14,905 bases of DNA, taken from an uncultured Gemmatimonadota bacterium. GTDB lineage: Bacteria > Gemmatimonadota > Gemmatimonadetes > Gemmatimonadales > GWC2-71-9. This document shows positions 8,200 to 14,556 of the stretch, piece after piece. Numbering within the stretch: position 1 is the stretch's first letter; each line of letters opens with the position of its first letter. A model generated the notes under the pieces. It was not told the origin of the DNA. It searched no databases and saw only the letters and a list, made by a program, of their open reading frames with translations. The translations under genes and the position numbers were made by a program. The stretch covers positions 1 through 14,905 of the forward strand of contig CAJVYZ010000008.1 in assembly GCA_913009915.1 (NCBI GenBank). The letters run 5' to 3'.

Positions 8200-9357
8200 C
8201 TATTGTTCCACGATGCGGTACACACTGCTCCCCGCGATGATGTACAATTCACCGCTGGCATCCTGACCAAAACTGGCGACGCTACTCGATGGCATGAGCG
8301 CCGGCCACTCGGTTGGCTCAGTGGCCTGTCCGTTACTCATCCTGAAGCTTCGGACCCACCGGGCGCAGAAGTCGGCATAGAAATACGTGCCGGCCAGTCC
8401 CGGAATGCTCGCACCCCGATAAACGTAGCCGCCGGTTACCGAACAGGCTCCATTCGAGTGGTCGTAGTCCAGCACCGGCATCGTCAATCCGGTTTGATTG
8501 CAGGTCGCCGCCTGGAAACAGTGGCTTCCTTCCATGGTGTTCCAGCCGTAGTTCTCTCCGCCGGCGCTCGAGGCTGGCTGGAAGCTGATCTCTTCCCACA
8601 GGTTCTGCCCGACATCGGCGAGGTACATGTCGTCCGTCTGCCGGTCGAAGCTGAAACGCCAGGCGTTCCGCAGGCCGTAGTTCCATAGCTCCTGACGAAA
8701 CGTTGCGTGTCCAAAGTAGGGGTTACTGGGTGGAATGACGTAAGGGCTGGCGCCGTCGACGTCGATCCGCAGGATGGAGCCCAGCAGCTCCGTGCGGGAC
8801 TGCCCGAAGCCGTTGGGATCGCCGCCGCCGCCACCATCGCCCAGACTGATGTAGAGATAACCGTCCGGTCCGAACGCGACCTGACCTCCATTGTGGTTCG
8901 AGAACGGCTGCGACACGTCGAGAATGACGGTTTCGGCCGGATTGGCCACGTCCGGGTTACCCGATACGACATACTCGGCTACGCGGGAATCCCCGTTGCC
9001 CTGGGTGTAGTTGACGAAGAATCGGCCGTTGGCCGCATAGTTGGGGTGAAACACGATGCCCAGAAGTCCGCGCTCCCCGCAGCAACTGACCCGGCTGCTG
9101 AGGTCGAGAAACGGCGTCGGCAGGACGGCGCCGTTGCTGATGATGCGGATGGCGCCGGTCTGCTCGGCGACGAACAGGCGCGGGTCGCCCGGCGGCGCCG
9201 TGAGGTCGAGAGGCCGGTCTAGGCCACTGGTTACCAACTGTAGGGCGAGATTCGGCCCTGGTCCGGGTGGCGGCGGCGGGTTTCCTGGACCAGTGGGTCG
9301 GGTAGGAGGGTTGCAATTCAGCAGCAGTGCGGTGAACAACAAGAAGGTTAGGCGCAT
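8200..9357 (-). CDS. PQQ-dependent sugar dehydrogenase-like lipoprotein (GSDH family)
   Basis: The ATG at 9357 gives 385 residues; an upstream in-frame start would place 11 residues before the signal peptide. MRLTFLLFTALLLNC is a lipoprotein signal with C15 lipidated (Asn at -1 is unusual), followed by a proline/glycine-rich linker to about residue 36. The domain is the six-bladed propeller of glucose/sorbosone dehydrogenases: RPLDLTAPPGDPRLFVAEQ, GERGLLGIVFHP, HNGGQVAFGPDGYLYISLGDGG (H155 in the catalytic histidine position) and ELWNYGLRNAWRFSFD. These enzymes oxidise aldoses in the periplasm with PQQ. No pqq genes are in the window. The C92-C93 pair could form a vicinal disulfide, as in some PQQ dehydrogenases. 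Confidence 0.9.
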   Translation of the reverse strand: MRLTFLLFTALLLNCNPPTRPTGPGNPPPPPGPGPNLALQLVTSGLDRPLDLTAPPGDPRLFVAEQTGAIRIISNGAVLPTPFLDLSSRVSCCGERGLLGIVFHPNYAANGRFFVNYTQGNGDSRVAEYVVSGNPDVANPAETVILDVSQPFSNHNGGQVAFGPDGYLYISLGDGGGGGDPNGFGQSRTELLGSILRIDVDGASPYVIPPSNPYFGHATFRQELWNYGLRNAWRFSFDRQTDDMYLADVGQNLWEEISFQPASSAGGENYGWNTMEGSHCFQAATCNQTGLTMPVLDYDHSNGACSVTGGYVYRGASIPGLAGTYFYADFCARWVRSFRMSNGQATEPTEWPALMPSSSVASFGQDASGELYIIAGSSVYRIVEQ

Positions 9358-9431
9358 TTTGGTCTCACAGGCTCTCGGTGATTGGATCAACCCGATCCTG
9401 TCATCGTTACCTGTTGTGGAGGTCTACCACT

Positions 9432-9447
9432 GTGTGATAGGTCACAC
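9432..9447. promoter_or_regulatory. Inverted repeat upstream of sugar dehydrogenase
   Basis: GTGTGA-TAGG-TCACAC is a perfect 6-bp-arm repeat, 75 bases upstream of the sugar dehydrogenase start. The half-sites TGTGA/TCACA recall CRP/FNR-family sites, but the spacer is 4 rather than 6. It could be an operator or only a small hairpin; a T5 run starts eight bases later on the plus strand. Confidence 0.3.
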
Positions 9448-9450
9448 CAA

Positions 9451-9539
9451 GTGCTTTTTGACCCCGTGGAAGATATCAGCGCGGCGATCAGTTTCTAAAG
9501 GATCCCAACGGCAATCTCATCCTGCTGGACAAATTCTAG
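9451..9539 (+). pseudogene. Possible remnant of a VOC/glyoxalase-family gene
   Basis: This otherwise empty stretch contains two fragments in different frames that resemble the two ends of a VOC-fold protein. From GTG 9451 the frame reads LFDPVEDISAAISF and stops at 9496-9498, resembling the N-terminal VOC motif (V-x-D-I-x-x-A-x-x-F). Shifted by one frame, 9492-9539 reads FLKDPNGNLILLDKF then TAG, resembling the VOC C-terminal DPxGNLxxL strand. About 90-100 residues of core are missing. No ribosome binding site is seen. The interpretation is an internally deleted gene remnant, with a real risk of chance similarity. Confidence 0.35.
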
Positions 9540-9546
9540 GCCGTTC

Positions 9547-12500
9547 TTAGGCCCTGTTTTGCCCGTCCAGATAGGCCACTCGCTCGAGCCGGTCGAGGTC
9601 GGTGATTGTCAGGGAAATGGCGCCGAAATCTTCGGTGACGATCCCGCGTATCAGAAACGGGCCCTGATCGAACAGCACGTGGCCCCGTTTACGGTAGAGG
9701 TCGGGAAAGAGCACCGATTCGATCAACCCGTGACCGTCGTCGAAGGTGGCGAATTGCATCGGTTCGTCTTTGACGGTCCGCACCGGTTTGGCCGTGGTGA
9801 GCATGCCGGCGACCAAGACCGAACGCCCAACGTGTTGCCGTAGCTCGGTGCTGCGACACAGCCTGAAGCGGCGCAGAGTCTCGGCGTGGAGTGCCATCGG
9901 GTGGCTGCTGGTGAGAAACCCCAACGCGGCATGCTCTTCTCGACGTTGACGCTCTTCGGAATAGGGTTTGAGCCGCGGAACATCCTCCAGCACCGCCCTG
10001 CCGCCCCGCTGCCCCGCTGCCCCGCTTTCTATCCAATCCCTCTGCCCCCCTCGATCCCCCCGTCCCCCCGCATCCAGCTGCCACAACAACATCGGCCTGG
10101 TGTAGCCATCGGCGATTGAATCGAGCGCACCGATCTTGATCAGTTGCCGCAAGTCATCCGCTGCCAGGCGCGCACGCTGGCGCAGGTCTCGAATGTTGTG
10201 GAACGGCCCAGCTTTGCGGCTCTCGAGAAGTCGCTCACAAGTGGCGTGCGATAATCCCTTGATGAACTGGAGTCCGATCTGGAGGCCCTGGCCGCGACCG
10301 GTACAGCGATACTCGCTGGCGTTGACGTCGGGAGGGTGTACCGTGAGCCCCATTCGCATGGCTTCGGCCACGTAGGCGAACGGGTGATAGAACCCGCCGC
10401 CGTTGGCCAATACGGCCGCCATGAACTCGGCGGGATAGTGGGCCCGCAGATAACAGGCGTGTTGGGCCACCTGGATGTACGAGCAGGAGTGCCCTTTGCA
10501 AAAACTGTATCCCGAGAACGACAGGATCATGGCCCACACCTGCTTGCTGGTGTCGGCATCACGGCCCAAGGTGGCGGCGCCGGCAAAAAAGTCCCCGGCA
10601 TAGGCGGCGAGTCGCTTGGTCGGTCGCTTCTGGGACAGAGCCTTGCGCACGCCGTCGCCGCCGGCGAGCGACATGCCGGCAAACGCGACGCAAACGTTCA
10701 CTACGTCCTCCTGATAGACCATGATACCAAACGTTTCGCTCAAGACGTCACGCAGTGACGGGTGAAGGGGCTGGTACGGCGCCCCATGCAGGCGCTCGAG
10801 ATAATCGTGGATGTATCGGTTGGAAGCAGGGCGGATGATGCTGGTGTTGAGGACGAGGAGGTCAAACGTGTCGGCCCGCGACTTGGCGCATAGTTGTCGG
10901 GAAGCTGGAGACTCGGTGTAGAAGACGCCCATGGTCTGGCCCGTGCGGAACAAGGCCTTGGTGGTCTCGTCATCGCCCGGGTCAGACGATGTGTAGTCGA
11001 TCTGCCGGCCCGTGTGTTGATGAACGGCGGCGATGGCATCGCGAATGACCGCCAGCGAACGGTTTCCCAACAGATCGATCTTGACCAGGCCGGCATCTTC
11101 CGCCCCGTCCTTTTCGAACTGGATGACGGGAACGGTGAGGTCCGGGTAACCGTCTAGTTCTTTTACCGCCGGCTCAGTGGGGACGTAGTCGGTCAGTGCC
11201 GTCGGCACCACCACCACACCGCCGGGGTGCAGTGACAGGTGCCGGGGCGTACCCACCAACGGCTCGGCCAGCCGGGCATAGTGCTGCCACGCTTCGGGGA
11301 GGTTGAGTCCCTGGAAGTTGGGGTGACGGCGGATCAATTGATCCAGTGGCCCCGACGCGCCATGCCACGGGATGCGGCGGGTCACCTCCCGGATTTCGCC
11401 GGCGGGACGGCCGTGCACCTTGGCCACCTCGCGGATCGCCCCCCGCATTCGAAAACAGTTGTGATTGGACACCATGGCCGACTGCGGATGGGGATATCGC
11501 CGGAAGACATAGGCCAACACCCGGTCGCGCTCGTCCCACGGAAAATCGAGGTCGATGTCAGGCGGATCGCGCCGCTCGGGATTGAGAAAGCGCTCGAACA
11601 ACAACCCGGCGCCGAGCGGCTCGACGTGGGTGATGCCCAGACAGTAGCTCACGAGAGAATTGGCTACCGATCCGCGGCCACAATGGGTGGGGCCGTGCTG
11701 GACTATGTCGTGTACCACCATGAAGTAGTCGGCGAACCCCTTGAGGCCGATGATGTGCAGCTCGTGTTCCAGTCGATCTCGGGTAATCGGAGCGATGGTT
11801 CCGTACCGCTGCCGAGCACCTTCATAGGCGAGGGTACGCAACTGCGCCTGGGCGTCGGTCGTGTCCGGCAGCCGGGGAGCGACAGTGCGGCCGATGGGAA
11901 TGCGGTAACGGCACCGCTCGGCCAGCTCGGCGGCGGTGCGCAATCCCTCGGGATAGTCCGGGAACAATCGCATCAAGTCCGTTGCCGGGCGCAGCCAGGC
12001 CTCACGCGGCCAGATCTCGTGTTCGGGAAGCGCCGACAGCGTGGTATTGAGGGCAATGGCCCGAAGCAGCCGGTGCCGGTTCCAGTCTTCGGGGTGGGCC
12101 CCGATCACCCCGTTGGTGATCACGGCGGGAAGGCCCAGTTCGCGCGCCCGGGCCAATACACGATGACGATGCTTCCCCGGCCGAAGTTCGGCGTAGAGAT
12201 CCTCGGGGCCGCTTAGACGATGCACCCGCTCCAGGAATATCAGATTCTGCGAGATGAGAATCAGCCCGCGCCGATCGGTGGCGAGTTGGGCCGAGAGGAT
12301 CAGATCGCGGCGCCAGTGGATGGCGCTGATGGCCCGGCACAGTGACGCCCAGCCGTGTTCGTCGGTAGCCAGGGCCAGGGTGTCCTGGCCGTTGGCCACC
12401 AGGTGGGCTCCCAGGATGGGATGGATACCGGCTTCCTCGGCGGCGCGCTGAAACTCCACCGCGCCGTACACCCCATTGGTGTCGGTACAGGCGAGCGACG

Positions 12501-12594
12501 AGAACCCGCGCTCCACGGCGGCCGCGACCAGCGCCTCGGGACTCGAGGCGCCGATGCCGAATGAGAAGTGGGTGTGGACGTGGAGATGTATCAT
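9547..12594 (-). CDS. dnaE2: DnaE2/ImuC-like error-prone DNA polymerase (C-family alpha subunit)
   Basis: The 1015-residue C-family polymerase starts at ATG 12594. Domains in order: PHP (about 1-240), palm/thumb/fingers (about 270-750), helix-hairpin-helix (about 775-830) and an OB-like C-terminal domain (about 920-1000). The palm motif PDIDLDF supplies D346 and D348, and VKIDLLG supplies D507, the three catalytic aspartates; GRGSVANS is present. The PHP site is altered: HxH (H5, H7) is kept, but the usual TDHG is TDTN and the following Glu is His64, so exonuclease activity is doubtful. The size, the lack of an extended C-terminus and the neighbouring ImuB-like gene point to translesion DnaE2/ImuC rather than replicative DnaE. 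Residues 842-866 are a Gly/Arg-rich linker made of simple repeats. A heptamer array touches the start codon and no Shine-Dalgarno is seen. Confidence 0.88.
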   Translation of the reverse strand: MIHLHVHTHFSFGIGASSPEALVAAAVERGFSSLACTDTNGVYGAVEFQRAAEEAGIHPILGAHLVANGQDTLALATDEHGWASLCRAISAIHWRRDLILSAQLATDRRGLILISQNLIFLERVHRLSGPEDLYAELRPGKHRHRVLARARELGLPAVITNGVIGAHPEDWNRHRLLRAIALNTTLSALPEHEIWPREAWLRPATDLMRLFPDYPEGLRTAAELAERCRYRIPIGRTVAPRLPDTTDAQAQLRTLAYEGARQRYGTIAPITRDRLEHELHIIGLKGFADYFMVVHDIVQHGPTHCGRGSVANSLVSYCLGITHVEPLGAGLLFERFLNPERRDPPDIDLDFPWDERDRVLAYVFRRYPHPQSAMVSNHNCFRMRGAIREVAKVHGRPAGEIREVTRRIPWHGASGPLDQLIRRHPNFQGLNLPEAWQHYARLAEPLVGTPRHLSLHPGGVVVVPTALTDYVPTEPAVKELDGYPDLTVPVIQFEKDGAEDAGLVKIDLLGNRSLAVIRDAIAAVHQHTGRQIDYTSSDPGDDETTKALFRTGQTMGVFYTESPASRQLCAKSRADTFDLLVLNTSIIRPASNRYIHDYLERLHGAPYQPLHPSLRDVLSETFGIMVYQEDVVNVCVAFAGMSLAGGDGVRKALSQKRPTKRLAAYAGDFFAGAATLGRDADTSKQVWAMILSFSGYSFCKGHSCSYIQVAQHACYLRAHYPAEFMAAVLANGGGFYHPFAYVAEAMRMGLTVHPPDVNASEYRCTGRGQGLQIGLQFIKGLSHATCERLLESRKAGPFHNIRDLRQRARLAADDLRQLIKIGALDSIADGYTRPMLLWQLDAGGRGDRGGQRDWIESGAAGQRGGRAVLEDVPRLKPYSEERQRREEHAALGFLTSSHPMALHAETLRRFRLCRSTELRQHVGRSVLVAGMLTTAKPVRTVKDEPMQFATFDDGHGLIESVLFPDLYRKRGHVLFDQGPFLIRGIVTEDFGAISLTITDLDRLERVAYLDGQNRA
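10003..10026 (+). repeat. Octamer tandem repeat inside dnaE2
   Basis: GCCCCGCT occurs three times in a row (10003-10010, 10011-10018, 10019-10026). On the coding strand it encodes the residues SGAAGQRGG of the DnaE2 linker. The same octamer occurs at the 3' end of tag. Confidence 0.8.
10045..10069 (+). repeat. Three C6 homopolymer runs inside dnaE2
   Basis: Runs of six C lie at 10045-10050, 10056-10061 and 10064-10069, within 25 bases, encoding part of the Gly/Arg linker (about residues 842-851). Such clustered runs are slippage-prone in coding DNA. Confidence 0.8.
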
Positions 12595-12595
12595 T

Positions 12596-12636
12596 GAGGG
12601 CGTAGGGCGTAGGGCGTAGGACGTAGGGCGCAGGTG
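12596..12636 (+). repeat. GTAGGGC heptamer array at the dnaE2 start codon
   Basis: Units GTAGGGC (12602-12608, 12609-12615), GTAGGAC (12616-12622) and GTAGGGC (12623-12629) are flanked by degenerate copies. The array begins one base from the dnaE2 ATG and fills most of the 63-base gap to tag. In the sense direction it is C-rich and offers no ribosome binding site. Confidence 0.85.
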
Positions 12637-12657
12637 GATTGTGAACGCCGTTACTTC

Positions 12658-13215
12658 TTATGCGCTGCCGCCCCGCTGCCCCGCCTTCATCCACGGTGGT
12701 CGCAGTTTGGCTATGCGGGTGAATACTGGACAGCTGTGATCATGGGCGCCGGGGAGATATCCGGTGCTGATCAGGAACTCGCCGGTGATCTCACCGCCGG
12801 TGAAGCGGAAGGTCTGTTTGAACAGTTTGACCCACTCTTCTTTCGAGTGGGGGTGGTGCCGGTCGAGCCAGGCGGCGAAGGAGCCGTGGTCCTGTTGTAG
12901 TCTTTGAATGGCCTGGGCGTTGTGGATGGCGGCTTCGACCTTGAGGCGATTGCGGATGATGCCGGCGTCGTTCAGCAGGCGCCTGCGGTCGGCGGTGCGG
13001 TAGCCGGCTACGGTGGCGATGTCGAAATCGTGGTACGCTCGACGGAAGTTTTCCTTCTTCTTGAGGATGGTGAGCCACGAGAGCCCCGCTTGGTTGATTT
13101 CCAATACCAGGCGCTCGAACAACGCCGAGTCGTCTCTGAGTGGGAAGCCGTACTCGGTGTCGTGGTAGGGGCCGTGCCAGGGGTGGTCGATGGCGATGGT
13201 GCAATAGGAGGTCAT
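12658..13215 (-). CDS. tag: DNA-3-methyladenine glycosylase I
   Basis: The 185-residue product matches the TAG family throughout. It excises 3-methyladenine from alkylated DNA, starting base-excision repair. The zinc ligands are present as C5, H18, H158 and C162 (H-D-H-S-C near the C-terminus). YHDTEYGFPLRDDSALFERL leads to LEINQAGLSWLTIL, where E39 aligns with the E. coli catalytic-pocket Glu38. The start ATG 13215 is fixed by the family N-terminus, yet no Shine-Dalgarno exists: the sense strand upstream is CAGCCAC repeats that run into the start codon. The last residues, AGQRGGSA, come from a GCCCCGCT repeat and go beyond the normal domain end. It lies between imuB and dnaE2, all in one orientation. 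Confidence 0.92.
   Translation of the reverse strand: MTSYCTIAIDHPWHGPYHDTEYGFPLRDDSALFERLVLEINQAGLSWLTILKKKENFRRAYHDFDIATVAGYRTADRRRLLNDAGIIRNRLKVEAAIHNAQAIQRLQQDHGSFAAWLDRHHPHSKEEWVKLFKQTFRFTGGEITGEFLISTGYLPGAHDHSCPVFTRIAKLRPPWMKAGQRGGSA
12670..12685 (+). repeat. Octamer repeat at 3' end of tag
   Basis: GCCCCGCT (12670-12677) followed by GCCCCGCC (12678-12685) encodes AGQRGG at the tag C-terminus. It is the same unit and reading phase as the array inside dnaE2. Confidence 0.7.
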
Positions 13216-13255
13216 GGCTGGTGGCTAGTGGCTGGTGGCTGGTGGCTGGTGGACG
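13214..13255 (+). repeat. GTGGCTG heptamer array running into the tag start codon
   Basis: Six 7-base units: ATGGCTG (13214-13220, sharing two bases with the tag start codon complement), GTGGCTA, GTGGCTG three times (13228-13248) and GTGGACG (13249-13255). Confidence 0.85.
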
Positions 13256-13259
13256 TTAG

Positions 13260-13294
13260 ACAGGGCGTGGGGCGTGGGGCGTAGGGCGTAGGAC
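13260..13294 (+). repeat. GTRGGGC heptamer array between imuB and tag
   Basis: Five units: ACAGGGC, GTGGGGC (13267-13273), GTGGGGC (13274-13280), GTAGGGC (13281-13287) and GTAGGAC (13288-13294). It is related to the array at the dnaE2 start and separated from the GTGGCTG array by four bases. Confidence 0.85.
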
Positions 13295-13299
13295 GCAAT

Positions 13300-13313
13300 T
13301 GAACTTGGGTTCA
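13300..13313. promoter_or_regulatory. Candidate LexA (SOS) box upstream of tag-dnaE2
   Basis: TGAACTTGGGTTCA has perfect 5-base arms (TGAAC/GTTCA) around four bases. The GAAC-N4-GTTC core is that of LexA boxes of Gram-positive/actinobacterial type. It is 85 bases upstream of the tag start and just beyond the imuB stop codon. The genes downstream are typical damage-response genes. The LexA specificity of this organism is unknown. Confidence 0.5.
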
Positions 13314-13315
13314 TG

Positions 13316-14476
13316 CTACTGAGCCGCAAGCGTTGTTCGCTGCCTCGCTGCCCCTCCCCAGCGCGTAGTGATACGATCGATGGCGCTCTGTAAGTCGGTT
13401 GCGCGCCGTACGGTCTCCGAGGGAGTATGCCACAGGTCCAGCTGGCCGTCGGCCTCCAACAGCCGGTCGGCGGCTAGGGCCACGTTACGGATGGCGATCC
13501 GTTTGACGTTGGCTTTGGTGAAGAGCCGCCTGGCGGCGTGCCACAGTTCGACATCGAGGTTCCCCGACCTGAGCGGGGCGTTCTTGCGCAGTTCGGTGAA
13601 GTCGGCGTAGACGAGCCGCAGGGACAGCCGGCGGGCCACGAGGTGTCGCTGGCGCAGGCGTCGTCCGATGCGTTCGCTCAGTCGGCGCAGCAAGGGATGC
13701 AACACACCGAGGTCGTTGGTGTCGGTGGCCAACGTGTGGGCCGCCTGGAACTGTTGCCGCACTTCCGGCGGGAGCACCGGACGCATGTCGATTCCCCGCG
13801 CGCGAGCCAACAACGTGCGGCCGGCCTCGTTCAATACCGTGATGACCTGCCGTTCGGTGAGTGCCGCCACATCGCCGATGATGTCGAGTTGATAGTCGTC
13901 GAGCCGCTGGCGCACCTTGGGGGGAACGTCCGGTAACAGCCGCACCGGATGCGGGGCCAGGAACGCGGCTTCGCCACCGCGGGTGATTTCCAGCAAGGGT
14001 ACCGGCGCCACGGCCGTGGCCGCTTGGCTGACCAGCTTGTTGGCGGCGACCCCAATCGACAGTGGCAGCCCCAGCCGCGACCGCGACTCCCGCCGGATGC
14101 GCCCGGCCACATCGGCGGCCGGGCCGAACAACCGCTCCGTCCCCGTCAGATCCAGGAAGGCGTGGCCATAGTCCAAGGGCTCGATGACGGGGGCGTAGAT
14201 CTTCAGAATGTCGTGCAGCGCCCGCGACGCGCGAGCGTACAACTCGGGATTGGGTGGAATGATGATCAGATCGGGACACTGCTTGCGTGCCAAGCGCACG
14301 GGCGTGCCCCGCTCGAGCCCGGCCTCGCGGGCCTCCCGCGACAGGGCCAACAACGTGGCCCGATCGGCGCCCTGCGCCGCTACCGCCACCGGGCGGCCCC
14401 TGAGTGCCGGCGCCACCAGGCCCTCGACGGTGGTGCAGAACGATGGTGGGTCGATGAAAAAGATTGAGCGGAGCAT
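13316..14476 (-). CDS. imuB: Catalytically dead Y-family polymerase homologue, ImuB-like
   Basis: The 386-residue product has the full Y-family layout: palm/fingers (about 1-165), thumb helix-hairpin-helix (about 175-235) and little finger (about 245-345). The active site is destroyed. The DxD-F motif is IDPPSFC, so D9 remains but the steric-gate position is C14. The catalytic S-L-D-E motif is replaced by EPLDYGHAFLDLTG, with G104 and H105 in place of the Asp-Glu pair. QLDLW (residues 345-349) is a good beta-clamp-binding motif. This combination is that of ImuB, the non-catalytic hub that brings DnaE2 to the clamp; the length is shorter than usual ImuB (~500), lacking the long C-terminal tail. 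The start ATG is fixed by the family N-terminus and directly follows CAGCCAC heptamers with no Shine-Dalgarno. Confidence 0.85.
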   Translation of the reverse strand: MLRSIFFIDPPSFCTTVEGLVAPALRGRPVAVAAQGADRATLLALSREAREAGLERGTPVRLARKQCPDLIIIPPNPELYARASRALHDILKIYAPVIEPLDYGHAFLDLTGTERLFGPAADVAGRIRRESRSRLGLPLSIGVAANKLVSQAATAVAPVPLLEITRGGEAAFLAPHPVRLLPDVPPKVRQRLDDYQLDIIGDVAALTERQVITVLNEAGRTLLARARGIDMRPVLPPEVRQQFQAAHTLATDTNDLGVLHPLLRRLSERIGRRLRQRHLVARRLSLRLVYADFTELRKNAPLRSGNLDVELWHAARRLFTKANVKRIAIRNVALAADRLLEADGQLDLWHTPSETVRRATDLQSAIDRITTRWGGAARQRTTLAAQ

Positions 14477-14481
14477 AGGCG

Positions 14482-14509
14482 GTGGCTGGTGGCTGGTGGC
14501 TGGTGGTCA
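14482..14509 (+). repeat. GTGGCTG heptamer array at the imuB start codon
   Basis: GTGGCTG three times (14482-14502) followed by GTGGTCA (14503-14509). It begins five bases from the imuB ATG and is the same unit as the array at the tag start. Confidence 0.85.
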
Positions 14510-14521
14510 GAGATCATGACT

Positions 14522-14535
14522 CGAACATCTGTCCA
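14522..14535. promoter_or_regulatory. Weak LexA-box-like site upstream of imuB
   Basis: CGAACATCTGTCCA matches the CGAAC half and GT of a GAAC-N4-GTTC site but has a mismatch in the second arm, which is part of the GTCCACC array. It lies 46 bases upstream of the imuB start. Support is low and comes mainly from the better site at 13300-13313. Confidence 0.25.
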
Positions 14536-14551
14536 CCGTCCACCGTCCACC
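14531..14551 (+). repeat. GTCCACC heptamer array
   Basis: Three perfect 7-base units (14531-14537, 14538-14544, 14545-14551) lie just after the radical SAM stop. On the opposite strand the unit reads GGTGGAC, overlapping in sequence with the GTGGACG unit at 13249-13255. Confidence 0.85.
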
Positions 14552-14556
14552 ATTTT

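Noticed and set aside
11239..12216. 325-codon open frame on the plus strand opposite dnaE2
   Set aside because: It lies wholly antisense to conserved palm and PHP coding sequence; long shadow frames are expected at this GC content, and its translation has no recognisable domain.
12641..12654. GTGAACGCCGTTAC considered as a LexA box for dnaE2
   Set aside because: The arms are asymmetric (three-base spacer with a one-base offset) and do not fit GAAC-N4-GTTC.
12595..14551. Repeat arrays considered as a CRISPR
   Set aside because: Units are 7 bases and tandem without spacers, and no cas genes are present.
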